From the NCBI GenBank assembly GCA_035499735.1, contig DATJYC010000062.1, forward strand, positions 62,001 to 126,000: a stretch of 64,000 bases of DNA. The letters run 5' to 3'. This DNA is from VBDM01 sp035499735. GTDB lineage: Bacteria; Pseudomonadota; Gammaproteobacteria; Burkholderiales; SG8-39. The notes under the pieces were generated by a model. It searched no databases. It was not told the origin of the DNA and saw only the letters and a program-made list of their open reading frames with translations. The number at the start of each line of letters is the position of its first letter. Position 1 is the first letter of the stretch. Both the position numbers and the translations under genes were made by a program. Shown piece after piece: positions 17,498-26,940 of this stretch.

Positions 17498-20400
17498 GGC
17501 TGCGCTCCCGCCGCGGCCCCACCTGATTCGAGGCGCCGCGCCAGGCGGTCGAATGCGAGGTAGATCACCGGCGTCGTGAACAGGGTCAGCATCTGGCTGA
17601 GCAGCAGCCCGCCGACCATGGTCACGCCAAGCGGCTGACGGAGCTCGGCGCCCATTCCGGAGCCGAGCATGAGCGGCAGCGCGCCGAGCAGCGCCGACAT
17701 GGTCGTCATGAGGATCGGCCGGAGGCGCAGCAGGCAGGCCTGGAAGATCGCCTCGCGCGGAGACTTGCCCTCCTTGCGCTCCGCGTCGAGCGCGAAGTCG
17801 ATCATCATGATCGCGTTCTTCTTCACGATGCCGATCAGGAGGATGATGCCGATGATCGCGACGATGCTGATGTCGTTGCGCGAGATCATGAGCGCGAGCA
17901 GCGCGCCGACGCCCGCCGAGGGCAGCGTCGACAGGATCGTGACCGGATGGATATAGCTCTCGTAGAGCACGCCCAGCACGATGTACATGGTGACGATGGC
18001 CGCGAGGATCAGCCACAGTGTGTTGGCTAGCGAAGCCTGGAAAGCGAGCGCCGCTCCCTGGAAGCTCGTCTGCACGCTCAAGGGCAGCCCGATGTCGCGC
18101 TCGGCGGCGCGGATCGCCTTGACGGCGTCGCCGAGCGAAGCGCCCGGCGCGAGGTTGAAGGAGAGCGTCGCGGCCGGGAACTGGGCGAGGTGGTTGATCG
18201 CGAGCGGCCCCGACTTCTCCACCACGCGCGCGATGCTGCTCAAGCGCACCTGCTGCGGCACACCCGAGCTGCCGGATGCCTGCTGCAGGCTGGAGGTCTG
18301 CGTCGTGACCGCGGTGGGCTGCCCCACCGGAGTGATCGCGTTGGTCTGGATCACCGGGGCCGTGCCCACGTAGATGTCGTCGAGCGCCTTCGGGCCCTTC
18401 TGGAATTCCGGCTGCACCTCGAGCACGACGCGGTACTGGTTGGCCTGCGTGAATATGGTCGAGATCAGGCGCTGGCCGAACGCGTTGTACAGGGCGTTGT
18501 CGACGGCGCCCGGCGTGATGCCCAGCCGGCTCGCCGTGTCCCGGTCGATCTCGACGTAGGCCTGCAGGCCCTGGAGCTGCAGGTCGCTCGCCACGTCGGC
18601 GAGCTGGGGGATCGCCCGCAGGCGCTCGACGAGCCTCGGCACCCACAGGTAGAGCTCATCGGGGTTGGCGTCGACCACGCTGAACTGGTACTGGGTGCGG
18701 CTGACGCGGTCCTCGATGGTGAGGTCCTGCACCGGCTGCATGTAGAGCGAGATGCCTTCCACCGCGGCGAGCTTCGGCTGCAGGCGCCGGATCACGTCGC
18801 TCGCGCGCACCCCTTCACGCTCGCCGAGCGCCTTGAGGTTGATCAGCATGCGGCCGCTGTTCAGGGTCGTGTTGATCCCGTCGACGCCGATGAAGGACGA
18901 GAGGCTCTCCACCGCGGGATCCCGCAGCACGACCTGCGCCAGCCTCTGCTGACGCTCGGACATCGCAGAGAAGGAGATCGATTGCGGCGCCTCGGAGATG
19001 CCCTGGATCACGCCGGTGTCCTGCACCGGGAAGAAGCCCTTGGGAACGTAGATGTAAAGGAGAACGGTCAGCACCAGGGTGCCGACCGCGACGAGCAGCG
19101 TCGCGCCCTGGCGGTCGAGCACCCAGTTGAGCATGACCCCGTAGCGGGTGATGACCGCGTCGAAGAAGGCGCCGGACTTGCGGTAGAACCAGCCCTGCTC
19201 CCGCTCGGGCCTGTGGCGCAGCAGCTTCGAGCACATCATCGGGGTGAGCGTGAGCGAGACCACCGCCGAGATGAGTATCGACACCGCCAGCGTGATGGCG
19301 AACTCGCGGAACAGGCGGCCGACCACGTCGCCCATGAACAGGAGCGGGATAAGCACGGCGATCAGCGAGAAGGTCAGCGAGATGATCGTGAAGCCGATCT
19401 GCTCCGAGCCCTTGAGCGCCGCCTTCAGGGGCGGCTCGCCTTCCTCGATGTAGCGCGCGATGTTCTCGATCATCACGATCGCGTCGTCGACCACGAAGCC
19501 GGTCGCGATGGTGAGCGCCATGAGCGTGAGATTGTTGACGCTGAAGCCTGCGAGATACATGACGCCGAAGGTGCCGACGAGCGACAGCGGCACCGCGACG
19601 CTGGGAATGACCGTCGCCGGCACGTTGCGCAGGAACAGGAAGATCACCATGACCACCAGCCCGACCGCGAGCATCAGCTCGAACTGGACGTCGTCGACCG
19701 AGGCGCGGATGGTGACGGTGCGGTCGGTGAGCAGGGTAACCTCGACCGAGCCCGGCAGCGAGGCCTGCAGCTGCGGCAGGAGCCTCTTGATCCGGTCGAC
19801 CACCTCGATCACGTTCGCGCCCGGCTGGCGCTGGATGTTGAGGATGAGCGCGGGCGACCCGTTGGCCCAGGCGGCGAGGCGGGCGTTCTCGGCTTCGTCG
19901 ACCACGTCGGCGACATCGGCCAGCCGGATCGGGTTGCCGTTGCGGTAAGCGAGGATCAGCGCCCGGTACTGGTCCGCCGACCTGAGCTGGTCGTTGGCGT
20001 CTATGGTCGAGGCCTGCGCCGGGCCGTCGAAGCTGCCCTTCGCCTGGTTGACGTTCGCGTTACCGATCGCGACGCGAACGTCGTCGAGGCTCATCCCGTA
20101 GGCCGCCAGCGCGCGCGGGTTCGCACGGATCCTGACCGCCGGCCGCTGCCCTCCGCTGATCGAGACCAGGCCCACGCCAGGAAGCTGCGCGATCTTCTGC
20201 GCGAGCCGCGTATCGATCATGTCCTGGACCTTGGGCAGCGGCAGCGTGCCCGACGTGATCGCGAGAGTCAGGATCGGCGAGTCCGCCGGATTGACCTTGC
20301 TGTAGATCGGCGGCGTGGGCAGGTCGGTCGGCAGCAGGTTGCCGGCCGCGTTGATCGCGGCCTGCACCTCCTGCTCGGCGATGTCCAGGGTCAGGTCGAG

Positions 20401-20688
20401 GCTGAACTGCAGCGTGATCACTGACGCGCCGCCCGAGCTGGTCGAGAGCATCTGATTCAGCCCGGGCATCTGGCCGAACTGCCGCTCGAGCGGCGCGGTG
20501 ACGGAGGAAGTCATCACCTCCGGGCTCGCGCCGGGGTAGAGCGTGACCACCTGGATCGTCGGGTAATCGACCTCGGGGAGCGCCGAGAGCGGCAGGAGGC
20601 GGTAGGCCACGACGCCCGAAAGCAGGATCGCCACCATCAGCAGCGAGGTGGCGACGGGACGGAGAACGAACGGGCGCGACGGGTTCAT
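17494..20688 (-). CDS. mdtB: RND efflux pump subunit, MdtB-like
   Basis: A 1064-residue RND transporter. The start NPSRPFVLRPVATSLLMVA and the blocks LPEVDYPTIQVVTLYPGASP and MTSSVTAPLERQFGQMPGL are close to E. coli MdtB. TM4 carries GFVVDDAIVMIEN. The second periplasmic region contains a Thr/Gln/Val-rich insertion (around residues 780-815), which I take as a loop extension. The gene follows the membrane-fusion gene by 12 bases and overlaps the MdtC-like gene by four, giving a compact mdtABC-oprM operon. Confidence 0.93.
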   Translation of the reverse strand: MNPSRPFVLRPVATSLLMVAILLSGVVAYRLLPLSALPEVDYPTIQVVTLYPGASPEVMTSSVTAPLERQFGQMPGLNQMLSTSSGGASVITLQFSLDLTLDIAEQEVQAAINAAGNLLPTDLPTPPIYSKVNPADSPILTLAITSGTLPLPKVQDMIDTRLAQKIAQLPGVGLVSISGGQRPAVRIRANPRALAAYGMSLDDVRVAIGNANVNQAKGSFDGPAQASTIDANDQLRSADQYRALILAYRNGNPIRLADVADVVDEAENARLAAWANGSPALILNIQRQPGANVIEVVDRIKRLLPQLQASLPGSVEVTLLTDRTVTIRASVDDVQFELMLAVGLVVMVIFLFLRNVPATVIPSVAVPLSLVGTFGVMYLAGFSVNNLTLMALTIATGFVVDDAIVMIENIARYIEEGEPPLKAALKGSEQIGFTIISLTFSLIAVLIPLLFMGDVVGRLFREFAITLAVSILISAVVSLTLTPMMCSKLLRHRPEREQGWFYRKSGAFFDAVITRYGVMLNWVLDRQGATLLVAVGTLVLTVLLYIYVPKGFFPVQDTGVIQGISEAPQSISFSAMSERQQRLAQVVLRDPAVESLSSFIGVDGINTTLNSGRMLINLKALGEREGVRASDVIRRLQPKLAAVEGISLYMQPVQDLTIEDRVSRTQYQFSVVDANPDELYLWVPRLVERLRAIPQLADVASDLQLQGLQAYVEIDRDTASRLGITPGAVDNALYNAFGQRLISTIFTQANQYRVVLEVQPEFQKGPKALDDIYVGTAPVIQTNAITPVGQPTAVTTQTSSLQQASGSSGVPQQVRLSSIARVVEKSGPLAINHLAQFPAATLSFNLAPGASLGDAVKAIRAAERDIGLPLSVQTSFQGAALAFQASLANTLWLILAAIVTMYIVLGVLYESYIHPVTILSTLPSAGVGALLALMISRNDISIVAIIGIILLIGIVKKNAIMMIDFALDAERKEGKSPREAIFQACLLRLRPILMTTMSALLGALPLMLGSGMGAELRQPLGVTMVGGLLLSQMLTLFTTPVIYLAFDRLARRLESGGAAAGAQP

Positions 20689-20700
20689 GTCCCCCCGTGC

Positions 20701-21999
20701 CTACTTGGATACGGCCGGGGCCGATCCTTCCTTGCCGCGGCGCCGTCCCTTGCCCTCTCCGGAACCCGGCTTGGAGGATGCCGTGTCGGGCGACAGCCCC
20801 GCACCCCGCGACGCCACATCGACCTTGGCGCCGTCGCGAAGCTTGTCGTGGCCATCCACGACGACCGTCTCTCCCGGAGCGATGCCCTCGTCGACGGCGG
20901 TGTTCAGCCCGTCCACGGGTCCGGGCTTGATCTTGCGGATCGCGACGGTGCCGTCGTTATTGACCACGTAGACGAACGCGCCGGGCGTGCCGCGCAGGAT
21001 CGCCGCCGAGGGAATGACGGTCGCCCCGCGCTTGACGTCGACCAGCATGCGCACGTTGACGAACTGGTTCGGGAACAGCGTGCTGCTCTCGTTGCTGAAC
21101 TGGGCCTTGAGCTTGAGAGTGCCGGTGCTCGTGTCGATCTGGTTGTCGGCGGTGAGCAGCTGCCCCGACGCGAGCTTGGTCTGCCCGGACCGGTCGTAGG
21201 CGTCGACCGGGAGCCTGTCCCCGGCATGCAGCTTCTTCATGACGGCGGGGAGGCTGTCCTCGGGGATCGAGAAGATGACGGTGATCGGCTGAAGCTGCGT
21301 GATCACCACCAGCCCGTTGGCGTCGCTCGCGTGGACGATGTTTCCGGGGTCCACCTGCCGCAGCCCCAGGCGCCCCGAGATCGGCGCGGTGATCCTGGTG
21401 TATTCCACCTGAAGCCTGGCGTTGTCGACCTGGCCCATGTCGAGCTTGATGGTGCCTTCGTACTGCCGCACCAGCGCGACCTGCGTCGCGACCTGCTGCT
21501 CGGAGATCGAATCCTGCGACAGAAGCTTGCGGTAGCGATCGAGGTCGATGCGCGCGTTGTCGAGCAGCGCCTGGTCGCGCGCGAGCTGCCCCTGCATCTG
21601 CTCGAGCTGCGCCTGGTACGGGCGCGGATCGATCTGCGCGAGGAGGTCTCCGGCCTTGACCACTTGTCCCTCGTTGAAGAGAACGCGGATCAGCTCCCCG
21701 TCCACCCGGCTCCTGATCGTGACTGTCCTCAGCGGGGTCACCGTGCCCAGGCCGTTGAGGTAGACGTTGACGTCACCCGAGGTCGCGGGCGATGCCACCA
21801 CCGAAGTCGGCCGGTTCGGATCGATGCCGCGCCGCCCCGCCCCCGCGCGCTGCGACTGGGCGTCGCCAGCCGGCTTGAGGACGAAATAGGCCGCACCCGC
21901 GGCGATCGCGAGGACCAGCGGCCAAAGCCACGGGCGCCGCCAAAGGCTGCGGCCGCGAACCATCGCCTCGGGCATCAAAGAGCGGTTTTCCATCTTCAT
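20701..21999 (-). CDS. mdtA: RND efflux periplasmic adaptor (membrane fusion protein), MdtA-like
   Basis: 432 residues. One N-terminal membrane anchor (WLWPLVLAIAAGAAYFVL) is followed by the lipoyl half-motifs (VRIRSRVDGELIRVLFNEGQ-type block), a long alpha hairpin (LEQMQGQLARDQALLDNARIDLDRYRKLL) and the return lipoyl part (YTRITAPISGRLGLRQVDPGN). Beta-barrel and membrane-proximal domains come next, and then a Lys/Arg/Gly-rich tail. It bridges the MdtBC-like pump and the outer-membrane duct. It is the first gene of the efflux operon and is divergent from the TPMT-like gene. Confidence 0.93.
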   Translation of the reverse strand: MKMENRSLMPEAMVRGRSLWRRPWLWPLVLAIAAGAAYFVLKPAGDAQSQRAGAGRRGIDPNRPTSVVASPATSGDVNVYLNGLGTVTPLRTVTIRSRVDGELIRVLFNEGQVVKAGDLLAQIDPRPYQAQLEQMQGQLARDQALLDNARIDLDRYRKLLSQDSISEQQVATQVALVRQYEGTIKLDMGQVDNARLQVEYTRITAPISGRLGLRQVDPGNIVHASDANGLVVITQLQPITVIFSIPEDSLPAVMKKLHAGDRLPVDAYDRSGQTKLASGQLLTADNQIDTSTGTLKLKAQFSNESSTLFPNQFVNVRMLVDVKRGATVIPSAAILRGTPGAFVYVVNNDGTVAIRKIKPGPVDGLNTAVDEGIAPGETVVVDGHDKLRDGAKVDVASRGAGLSPDTASSKPGSGEGKGRRRGKEGSAPAVSK

Positions 22000-22061
22000 T
22001 TGATAGCGGCTCCTTCTGCCTCCCGAAGGCCCTGCCCGCGGGAGCGCCGATTACAGCAGAC

Positions 22062-22111
22062 AGATGTAACCGCCCGATTTCCCTGGTCGTCTTTTTGCAA
22101 CAAGATGTTAC
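22062..22111. promoter_or_regulatory. Repeated AGATGTWAC motif in efflux operon divergent control region
   Basis: AGATGTAAC (22062-22070) and AGATGTTAC (22103-22111) are direct repeats 41 bases apart, close to four helical turns, in the 147-base interval between mdtA and the methyltransferase gene. The spacing suggests a pair of binding sites for one regulator. No regulator gene is adjacent, and the assignment is tentative. Confidence 0.3.
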
Positions 22112-22146
22112 ATTGAGTCACGAAACAGGAGTTACCGATCGTTTCC

Positions 22147-22731
22147 ATGGCAAAGTCGGACGCAAGCCGGCCCGAGTTCTGGGAAAAGCGCTTCCGCGAC
22201 AATTTCACGCCTTGGGATGCCGGGCGAGTGCCCTCCGACCTCGGGCGCTTTCTCCGCACCGCAGGGAAGATGCGCGTGCTGATCCCGGGCTGCGGCTCGG
22301 GCTACGAGGTGCGCGCCTTCGCGGAAGCGGGGCACGAAACGCTCGCGGTGGACTTCGCGCCCGCCGCGGTCGAGCGCGCTCAGGCGATGCTCGGACCCTT
22401 TTCGGATCGCGTGCGCCTCGCGGATTTCTTCGGGTCCGACCTCGGCGCGAGCTTCGACCTCGTCTACGAGAGGGCGTTCCTGTGCTCGCTGCCGCGCCCG
22501 CTGCGGCCGCGCTACGCCGAGCGGGTTGCGGAGCTGCTCGGACCGCGCGGCAGGATCGCGGGGTTCTTCTTCTTCGAGGAAAGCGAGCGGGGTCCGCCTT
22601 TCGGGCTCAAGCCGGGCGAGCTCGAGTTGCTGCTCGGCGCGCGCTTCGAGCGGACCGCGGACGCCGCGGTCGAGGACTCGATCCCCATCTTCTCGGGCAA
22701 GGAGCGCTGGCAGGTGTGGACGCGCGCCTAG
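22147..22731 (+). CDS. TPMT-family SAM-dependent methyltransferase
   Basis: 194 residues. The start RPEFWEKRFRDNFTPWDAGRVP is the signature of the thiopurine S-methyltransferase-like family, followed by the SAM site VLIPGCGSGYEV and the YERAFLCSLP block. These enzymes methylate thiols, selenium or tellurium oxyanions, or thiocyanate-like small molecules, but the substrate is not evident here. The ATG at 22147 follows GAGTTACC with only a weak ribosome-binding site. The gene is divergent from mdtA and ends three bases before the convergent Mut7-C gene. Confidence 0.85.
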   Translation: MAKSDASRPEFWEKRFRDNFTPWDAGRVPSDLGRFLRTAGKMRVLIPGCGSGYEVRAFAEAGHETLAVDFAPAAVERAQAMLGPFSDRVRLADFFGSDLGASFDLVYERAFLCSLPRPLRPRYAERVAELLGPRGRIAGFFFFEESERGPPFGLKPGELELLLGARFERTADAAVEDSIPIFSGKERWQVWTRA

Positions 22732-22734
22732 GTC

Positions 22735-23475
22735 TCACGCCACGGCCCCGCGCAGAAGGCGCTCCAGGCGCTCGTAGTGCGTGCCTTGCCAGAACACGCG
22801 GCCGCACTGCGGGCACTCGGTGAACCGGTCGAACCTGAGCCGCACCTCGGGCGGCAGGCGCGCGGCGATGCTCGCCTTGGAGACGGAGTGGAGCTCGGCG
22901 TTGCACGCGCGGCAGCGCGTGAAGGGGCGCAGGCTGCCTTCCAGCTGGAACGCCCGGACGACCTCGCGCAGCTGCGCGCCCGACTCGGTCGCGCGCACGA
23001 AGTGTCCGCGCTCGACCGCCTGGCGCTTGAGGATGCCCAGGTCGCGGGTGAGGACGATGCGTTTCTGCGCGACCGAGACCGCGACGATCTCCGCGTCCGC
23101 GAAGTCGTTCTCCCACAGGCAGTCGAAGCCGGCAAGGCGAAGGTGCCGCGCGAGCTTGCCGAGATGCGCGTCGGCGACGAAGCGCGGCTCGCGCAGCGGG
23201 CGCGGTCGCAAGTGCACGAGCGGGGCGATGTCCAGGCGCTCGAACACCGGATAGACCGCGACGCGCTCGCCGCCGCGAAGGACATGCGCGAATCCGACCG
23301 AGGCACCGTCGACGAGGATCAGGTCGACCGCGGTATGGGGAACGCCGAGCGACTCTATCGCGTCCTTCACCGAGCGCGCCCGGTCGATCGGCACCGGAAA
23401 GGCCCTGCTGCGCAGCTCGGGCGCGAGAAAGTCGTTCAGCTCCTCGTAGAAGCGGAACTCCGCGGACGCGGCCAT
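22735..23475 (-). CDS. Mut7-C RNase-domain protein with N-terminal ubiquitin-like domain
   Basis: About 246 residues. The N-terminal 80 residues (FRFYEELNDFLAPELR, SVKDAIESLGVPHTAVDLILVDG) form the Mut7-C ubiquitin-like domain. The rest is the Mut7-C PIN-like RNase domain with FVADAHLGKLARHLRLAGFD, VLTRDLGILKR and a C-terminal zinc ribbon (CRACNAEL...CPQCGRVFW). It is a predicted RNA nuclease of unknown target. The ATG at 23475 lies 20 bases after the threonine dehydratase-like gene, so it is the last gene of the five-gene operon. Confidence 0.87.
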   Translation of the reverse strand: MAASAEFRFYEELNDFLAPELRSRAFPVPIDRARSVKDAIESLGVPHTAVDLILVDGASVGFAHVLRGGERVAVYPVFERLDIAPLVHLRPRPLREPRFVADAHLGKLARHLRLAGFDCLWENDFADAEIVAVSVAQKRIVLTRDLGILKRQAVERGHFVRATESGAQLREVVRAFQLEGSLRPFTRCRACNAELHSVSKASIAARLPPEVRLRFDRFTECPQCGRVFWQGTHYERLERLLRGAVA

Positions 23476-23495
23476 CGCCGCAGCGCCTTCGGTCC

Positions 23496-24470
23496 CTAGG
23501 CGAGCAGCCGCAGGACCTGCTTGAGGTCGACGTTGCCGCCCGAGAGGATCACGCCGACGCGCTGGCCGGCAACCCGAAGCCCGCGCTCGAAGAGGCCGCA
23601 AGCGCCGAGCGCCCCGGTCGGCTCGACGACGATCTTCATGCGCTCCCACAGGAAGAACATGTCCCTCAGCAGCTCGGCGTCGGTCACGGTGACGATGTCG
23701 TGCACGTAGCGCAGCACCAGCGGAAACGTGAGCGAGCCCAGCGCGTGGGTGCGCGCACCGTCGGCGATCGTCTCCGGGTTGTGGCAGCTCTGCAACGTCT
23801 TCGTCCTGAACGAGCGCGCCGCGTCGTCCCCCGCCTCGGGCTCGACGCCGATCACCTTGCACCCGGGAGAAAGATGCGCGGCCGCGACGGCGCAGCCGGA
23901 GATCAGCCCTCCGCCGCTCACCGGGACGAACAGATAGTCGAGCTTGCCGGCGTCTTCGATCAGCTCCTTCGCCGCGGTGCCCTGCCCGGCGATGACGTGC
24001 GGATGATTGAACGGCGGAATCATGGTGAGTCCGCGCTCGCGCGCGGTTCTCTCGGCGACCTCCTCGCGCACTTCCTTGTGCTTGTCGTAGAGCAGCAGCT
24101 CCGCGCCATAGCCGCGCGTCGCCTCGAGCTTGACCGCCGGAGCATCTTGCGGCATCACGATGGTCACCCGCACGCCGAGCATCCTGCCCGCGAGCGCGAC
24201 CGCCTGCGCGTGGTTGCCCGAGGAATAGGCGAGCACGCCGCGATGGCGCTCCTCCTCCGCGAGCCGCGACATCGCGTTGTACGCTCCCCGGAACTTGAAC
24301 GCCCCGATGCGCTGGAAGTTCTCGCATTTGAAGAACACGCCGGCGCCGACGCGCGCGTCGACCGAGCTCGAGGTCATGACCGGGGTGCGGTGCGCATGTC
24401 CCGCAAGCCGCTCCGCGGCGGCGGCGACGTCGGCGTAGGTGATCGCGAGAGGGCGGTCGGGGGCGTTCAT
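23496..24470 (-). CDS. PLP-dependent threonine/serine dehydratase family protein
   Basis: 324 residues of fold-type II PLP enzyme. AFKFRGAYN carries the Schiff-base Lys59, SSGNHAQAVA binds the substrate carboxylate, and SGGGLISG is the phosphate-binding loop. There is no C-terminal ACT regulatory domain, so it resembles catabolic threonine dehydratase, serine racemase or threo-3-hydroxyaspartate ammonia-lyase and not the allosteric IlvA. Which reaction it favours cannot be read from sequence. It sits 21 bases after the histidine phosphatase gene in the same orientation. Confidence 0.87.
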   Translation of the reverse strand: MNAPDRPLAITYADVAAAAERLAGHAHRTPVMTSSSVDARVGAGVFFKCENFQRIGAFKFRGAYNAMSRLAEEERHRGVLAYSSGNHAQAVALAGRMLGVRVTIVMPQDAPAVKLEATRGYGAELLLYDKHKEVREEVAERTARERGLTMIPPFNHPHVIAGQGTAAKELIEDAGKLDYLFVPVSGGGLISGCAVAAAHLSPGCKVIGVEPEAGDDAARSFRTKTLQSCHNPETIADGARTHALGSLTFPLVLRYVHDIVTVTDAELLRDMFFLWERMKIVVEPTGALGACGLFERGLRVAGQRVGVILSGGNVDLKQVLRLLA

Positions 24471-24491
24471 TCGGCGGATTCTAGCGCCGGG

Positions 24492-25136
24492 CTAGGCGCC
24501 CTGGATGCCGTCGCCGCTCCCCGCGGCGAGGTGCGTGACGTCTCCCCAGTCCTCGAGCGACCACCGGCCGCCCGAACACAGGATGCGGTTGATGCTCGCG
24601 TTGTGCAGCGAGTAGCCCCGCTTCGCATCCGGGGCCGCGCCAGTGGCGTGGCGGTAGGCGACGCCAAGCACCCCGCCGTGGGTGATCACCGCCGCGCATC
24701 CGCCCTGTGCCGCAGCGGCGACGCGCTCCAGCGCCGCGAGGATCCGGTCGCGGAACTGGGCGCCGCTTTCGCCGCCCGGCGGCGCGTAGGCCGGGTCCCG
24801 CGAGCGGAACTTCAGGTACGCCTCGGGATGCTCCCGCTCGAGCTCGCCGTAGGTCCGGCCCTCGAACCGCCCGTAGCTGCGCTCGCGCAGCGCGACGTCG
24901 TAGACGATGTCCAGCTTCAGCGCGGCGGCGACCGGCGCCGCCGTCTGGCGCGCGCGGCCGGAGTCGCTGCAATGAACGGCGAAGAGGTCCTCCCCCGCAA
25001 GCCGCCGCGCGAGGAGACGCGCCTGGGTCTCGCCGTTCTCAGTCAGCCGGCTGTCGGCGTGGTAGCCCTGGATCCGGCCTTCGCGATTCCATTCGGTTTC
25101 GCCGTGGCGGATCAGAAGGAGCCGCGTCTCAGCCAT
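24492..25136 (-). CDS. Histidine phosphatase family protein (phosphoglycerate mutase-like)
   Basis: 214 residues beginning AETRLLLIRHGETEWN; the RHGE histidine is the phospho-acceptor. RERSYGRFEG and the second catalytic site ITHGGVLG are in place. The family includes cofactor-dependent phosphoglycerate mutase and CobC/GpmB-like phosphatases. Its length and residues fit the broad phosphatase group better than a true glycolytic mutase. The start ATG overlaps the end of the M61 peptidase gene by eight bases, indicating coupled expression. Confidence 0.88.
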   Translation of the reverse strand: MAETRLLLIRHGETEWNREGRIQGYHADSRLTENGETQARLLARRLAGEDLFAVHCSDSGRARQTAAPVAAALKLDIVYDVALRERSYGRFEGRTYGELEREHPEAYLKFRSRDPAYAPPGGESGAQFRDRILAALERVAAAAQGGCAAVITHGGVLGVAYRHATGAAPDAKRGYSLHNASINRILCSGGRWSLEDWGDVTHLAAGSGDGIQGA

Positions 25137-26940
25137 GCGCGCCCCCGAGCCACCGGGCCAGCGGGCGCGCGCCCGCGCCCGCGAGCTCGGACAGCACGCA
25201 CGTGTCGGCCGGCGCCGCCTTGATGCGCACGTCGAAGCTCATGAGCTCGTCCCCGCGGAACGCGTGGATCGTCACCGTCTCGCCGGCGCGGCGCTTCGCG
25301 AGCATCGCGTCCAGTCCGCCGCGGCCTGGACGCAGGCCGTCCACCGCGACGACGGCGTCGCCCGCGGTCAGGCCGGCCTCGCGCGCCGCGCCGCCGTCGA
25401 ACACGTGGGACAGGACCACCTCGTCGCCGTCGGAGCGCACCAGCGCGCCGACCATCGCGAGCCCGCTGGCGGACTTCGACCCGGCGGGCTTGCCGCCGCG
25501 GTCGGACGAGGACTCGGCCTGACGCAGAACCATCTCGACGCCGTGCGCGGCGAGCAGCGTCTTGAGCGGAAGCTCGCTCGTCGAGCGCAGCCACTGATCG
25601 AACACCCGTTTCAGGTCGAGCCCCGTGACTTCGCCGGCGAGGCGCTCCACCCCGTCCTCCTCGACGCCGATTCCCGCCAGGCCGTGGCGGCGCCACAGCG
25701 CCCGCATCACGTCGTCGAGAGATTTCCTGCCGCGCGTCCTGTCGCGGATCAGGAGGTCGAGGCACAGCGCGACCAGGCTTCCCTTGCCGTAGTAGCTGAC
25801 GCCGGTGTTCGGCGAGTTCTCGTCGGGACGGTAGTACTTGATCCAGGCGTCGAAGCTCGCCTCGGCGAGCGTCTGCCTGCGCCGGCCCGGCGTACGCAGG
25901 TAGGCCGTGATCGAGCGGCCGAGCAGCTCCAGATAATCCTTCCTTCCGATCAGGCCGCAGCGCACCAGCGCGAGGTCGTCGTAGTACGAGGTCACGCCCT
26001 CGAACGCCCACAGCAGCGCGGTGTAGCTCTCGCGGTCGAGGTCGTAGGGGATGAACGCCGCGGGCTTGATGCGCTTCACGTTCCAGGTGTGGAAGTACTC
26101 GTGGCTCGCGAGGCCGAGGAAGTTGCGGTAGCGCTCGCCCACTCGCGCCTCTCCCGCTCGCGGAAGGTCCTCGCGCGAGCACACGAGCGCCGTGGACGCG
26201 CGGTGCTCGAGGCCCCCGTAGCCTTCGCCGAGCGCGGTGATCAGGAACACATAGCGCTTCATCGGCGCGGGCTCGCCGAAGAACAGGATGTGCTCCTCGC
26301 ACATCCGCTTCAGGTCGCGGGCCAGCCTCGGCAGGTCGGCGCGGTGGCGGCCGGCGAGCGCGATCTCGTGCGGCACCCCGCAGGCGCGGAAGCCCGCGAG
26401 CGCGAGCTCGCCCATCGCGACCGGGTGGTCGATCAGCTCGTCGTAGTCCGAAGCGACGTAGGCTCCGAAGCCGTGCGGCTTCGCCGCGCCGCGCGTCATC
26501 GCCGTCGCCACGATCCAGGTGCGGTAGCGCGGGCCGCGGGGCCGCTCGATCTCGACCTCGCAGCGCGCGCCGTCCAATCCTCGTGGCCGCAGGAAGACGC
26601 AGGCGCCGTTGAAGAAGCCGTGACGGGTATCGAGGTACGCGCCCCGCACCGACAGATCCCTCGCGTAGACCTCGCAGCTCACCGTGACCGGCCCGGGCGA
26701 GGGCTGCACGCGCCATGTGTGCTTGTCGAGCTTCGCGATCGCGAGCGGCTTGCCGCGGCTCTCGGCGCGGATCGACACGACGTGGCGCGCGAACTCGCGG
26801 ATCATGTAGCTGCCCGGAATCCACGCGGGCAGCGAGAACTCCTGCCCCGAGGGATCGGGGACTGGAACCGTACAGCTGACCCGGTAGAGGTGCGCCTCGG
26901 GCCGCTCGGGGACGATGCGGTATCGGATCGGATCGGTCAT
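25129..26940 (-). CDS. M61 glycyl aminopeptidase with PDZ domain
   Basis: 603 residues. The zinc site is HEYFH (H280, E281, H284) followed by TWNVKRIKP, with the third ligand expected at E314 in WAFEGVTSYY. This is the M61 (glycyl aminopeptidase, gluzincin) signature. An N-terminal beta domain contains SLPAWIPGSYMIREFARHV, diagnostic for the family, and a PDZ domain lies at about residues 500-570. No clear signal peptide is seen, so it is probably cytosolic. The ATG at 26940 overlaps the LysR gene stop by four bases. Confidence 0.9.
   Translation of the reverse strand: MTDPIRYRIVPERPEAHLYRVSCTVPVPDPSGQEFSLPAWIPGSYMIREFARHVVSIRAESRGKPLAIAKLDKHTWRVQPSPGPVTVSCEVYARDLSVRGAYLDTRHGFFNGACVFLRPRGLDGARCEVEIERPRGPRYRTWIVATAMTRGAAKPHGFGAYVASDYDELIDHPVAMGELALAGFRACGVPHEIALAGRHRADLPRLARDLKRMCEEHILFFGEPAPMKRYVFLITALGEGYGGLEHRASTALVCSREDLPRAGEARVGERYRNFLGLASHEYFHTWNVKRIKPAAFIPYDLDRESYTALLWAFEGVTSYYDDLALVRCGLIGRKDYLELLGRSITAYLRTPGRRRQTLAEASFDAWIKYYRPDENSPNTGVSYYGKGSLVALCLDLLIRDRTRGRKSLDDVMRALWRRHGLAGIGVEEDGVERLAGEVTGLDLKRVFDQWLRSTSELPLKTLLAAHGVEMVLRQAESSSDRGGKPAGSKSASGLAMVGALVRSDGDEVVLSHVFDGGAAREAGLTAGDAVVAVDGLRPGRGGLDAMLAKRRAGETVTIHAFRGDELMSFDVRIKAAPADTCVLSELAGAGARPLARWLGGAHG

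Noticed and set aside
17498..18646. Upstream extension of the mdtC-like frame into the mdtB-like gene
   Set aside because: The extension lies inside mdtB coding sequence and reads as Arg/Gly/Ala-rich noise. The GTG at 17497 gives the normal RND N-terminus and a four-base overlap.
18190..20424. A 744-codon plus-strand frame opposite the mdtB-like gene
   Set aside because: Low-complexity Arg/Asp/His/Val-rich translation without domains; explained by the codon bias of the RND gene on the minus strand.
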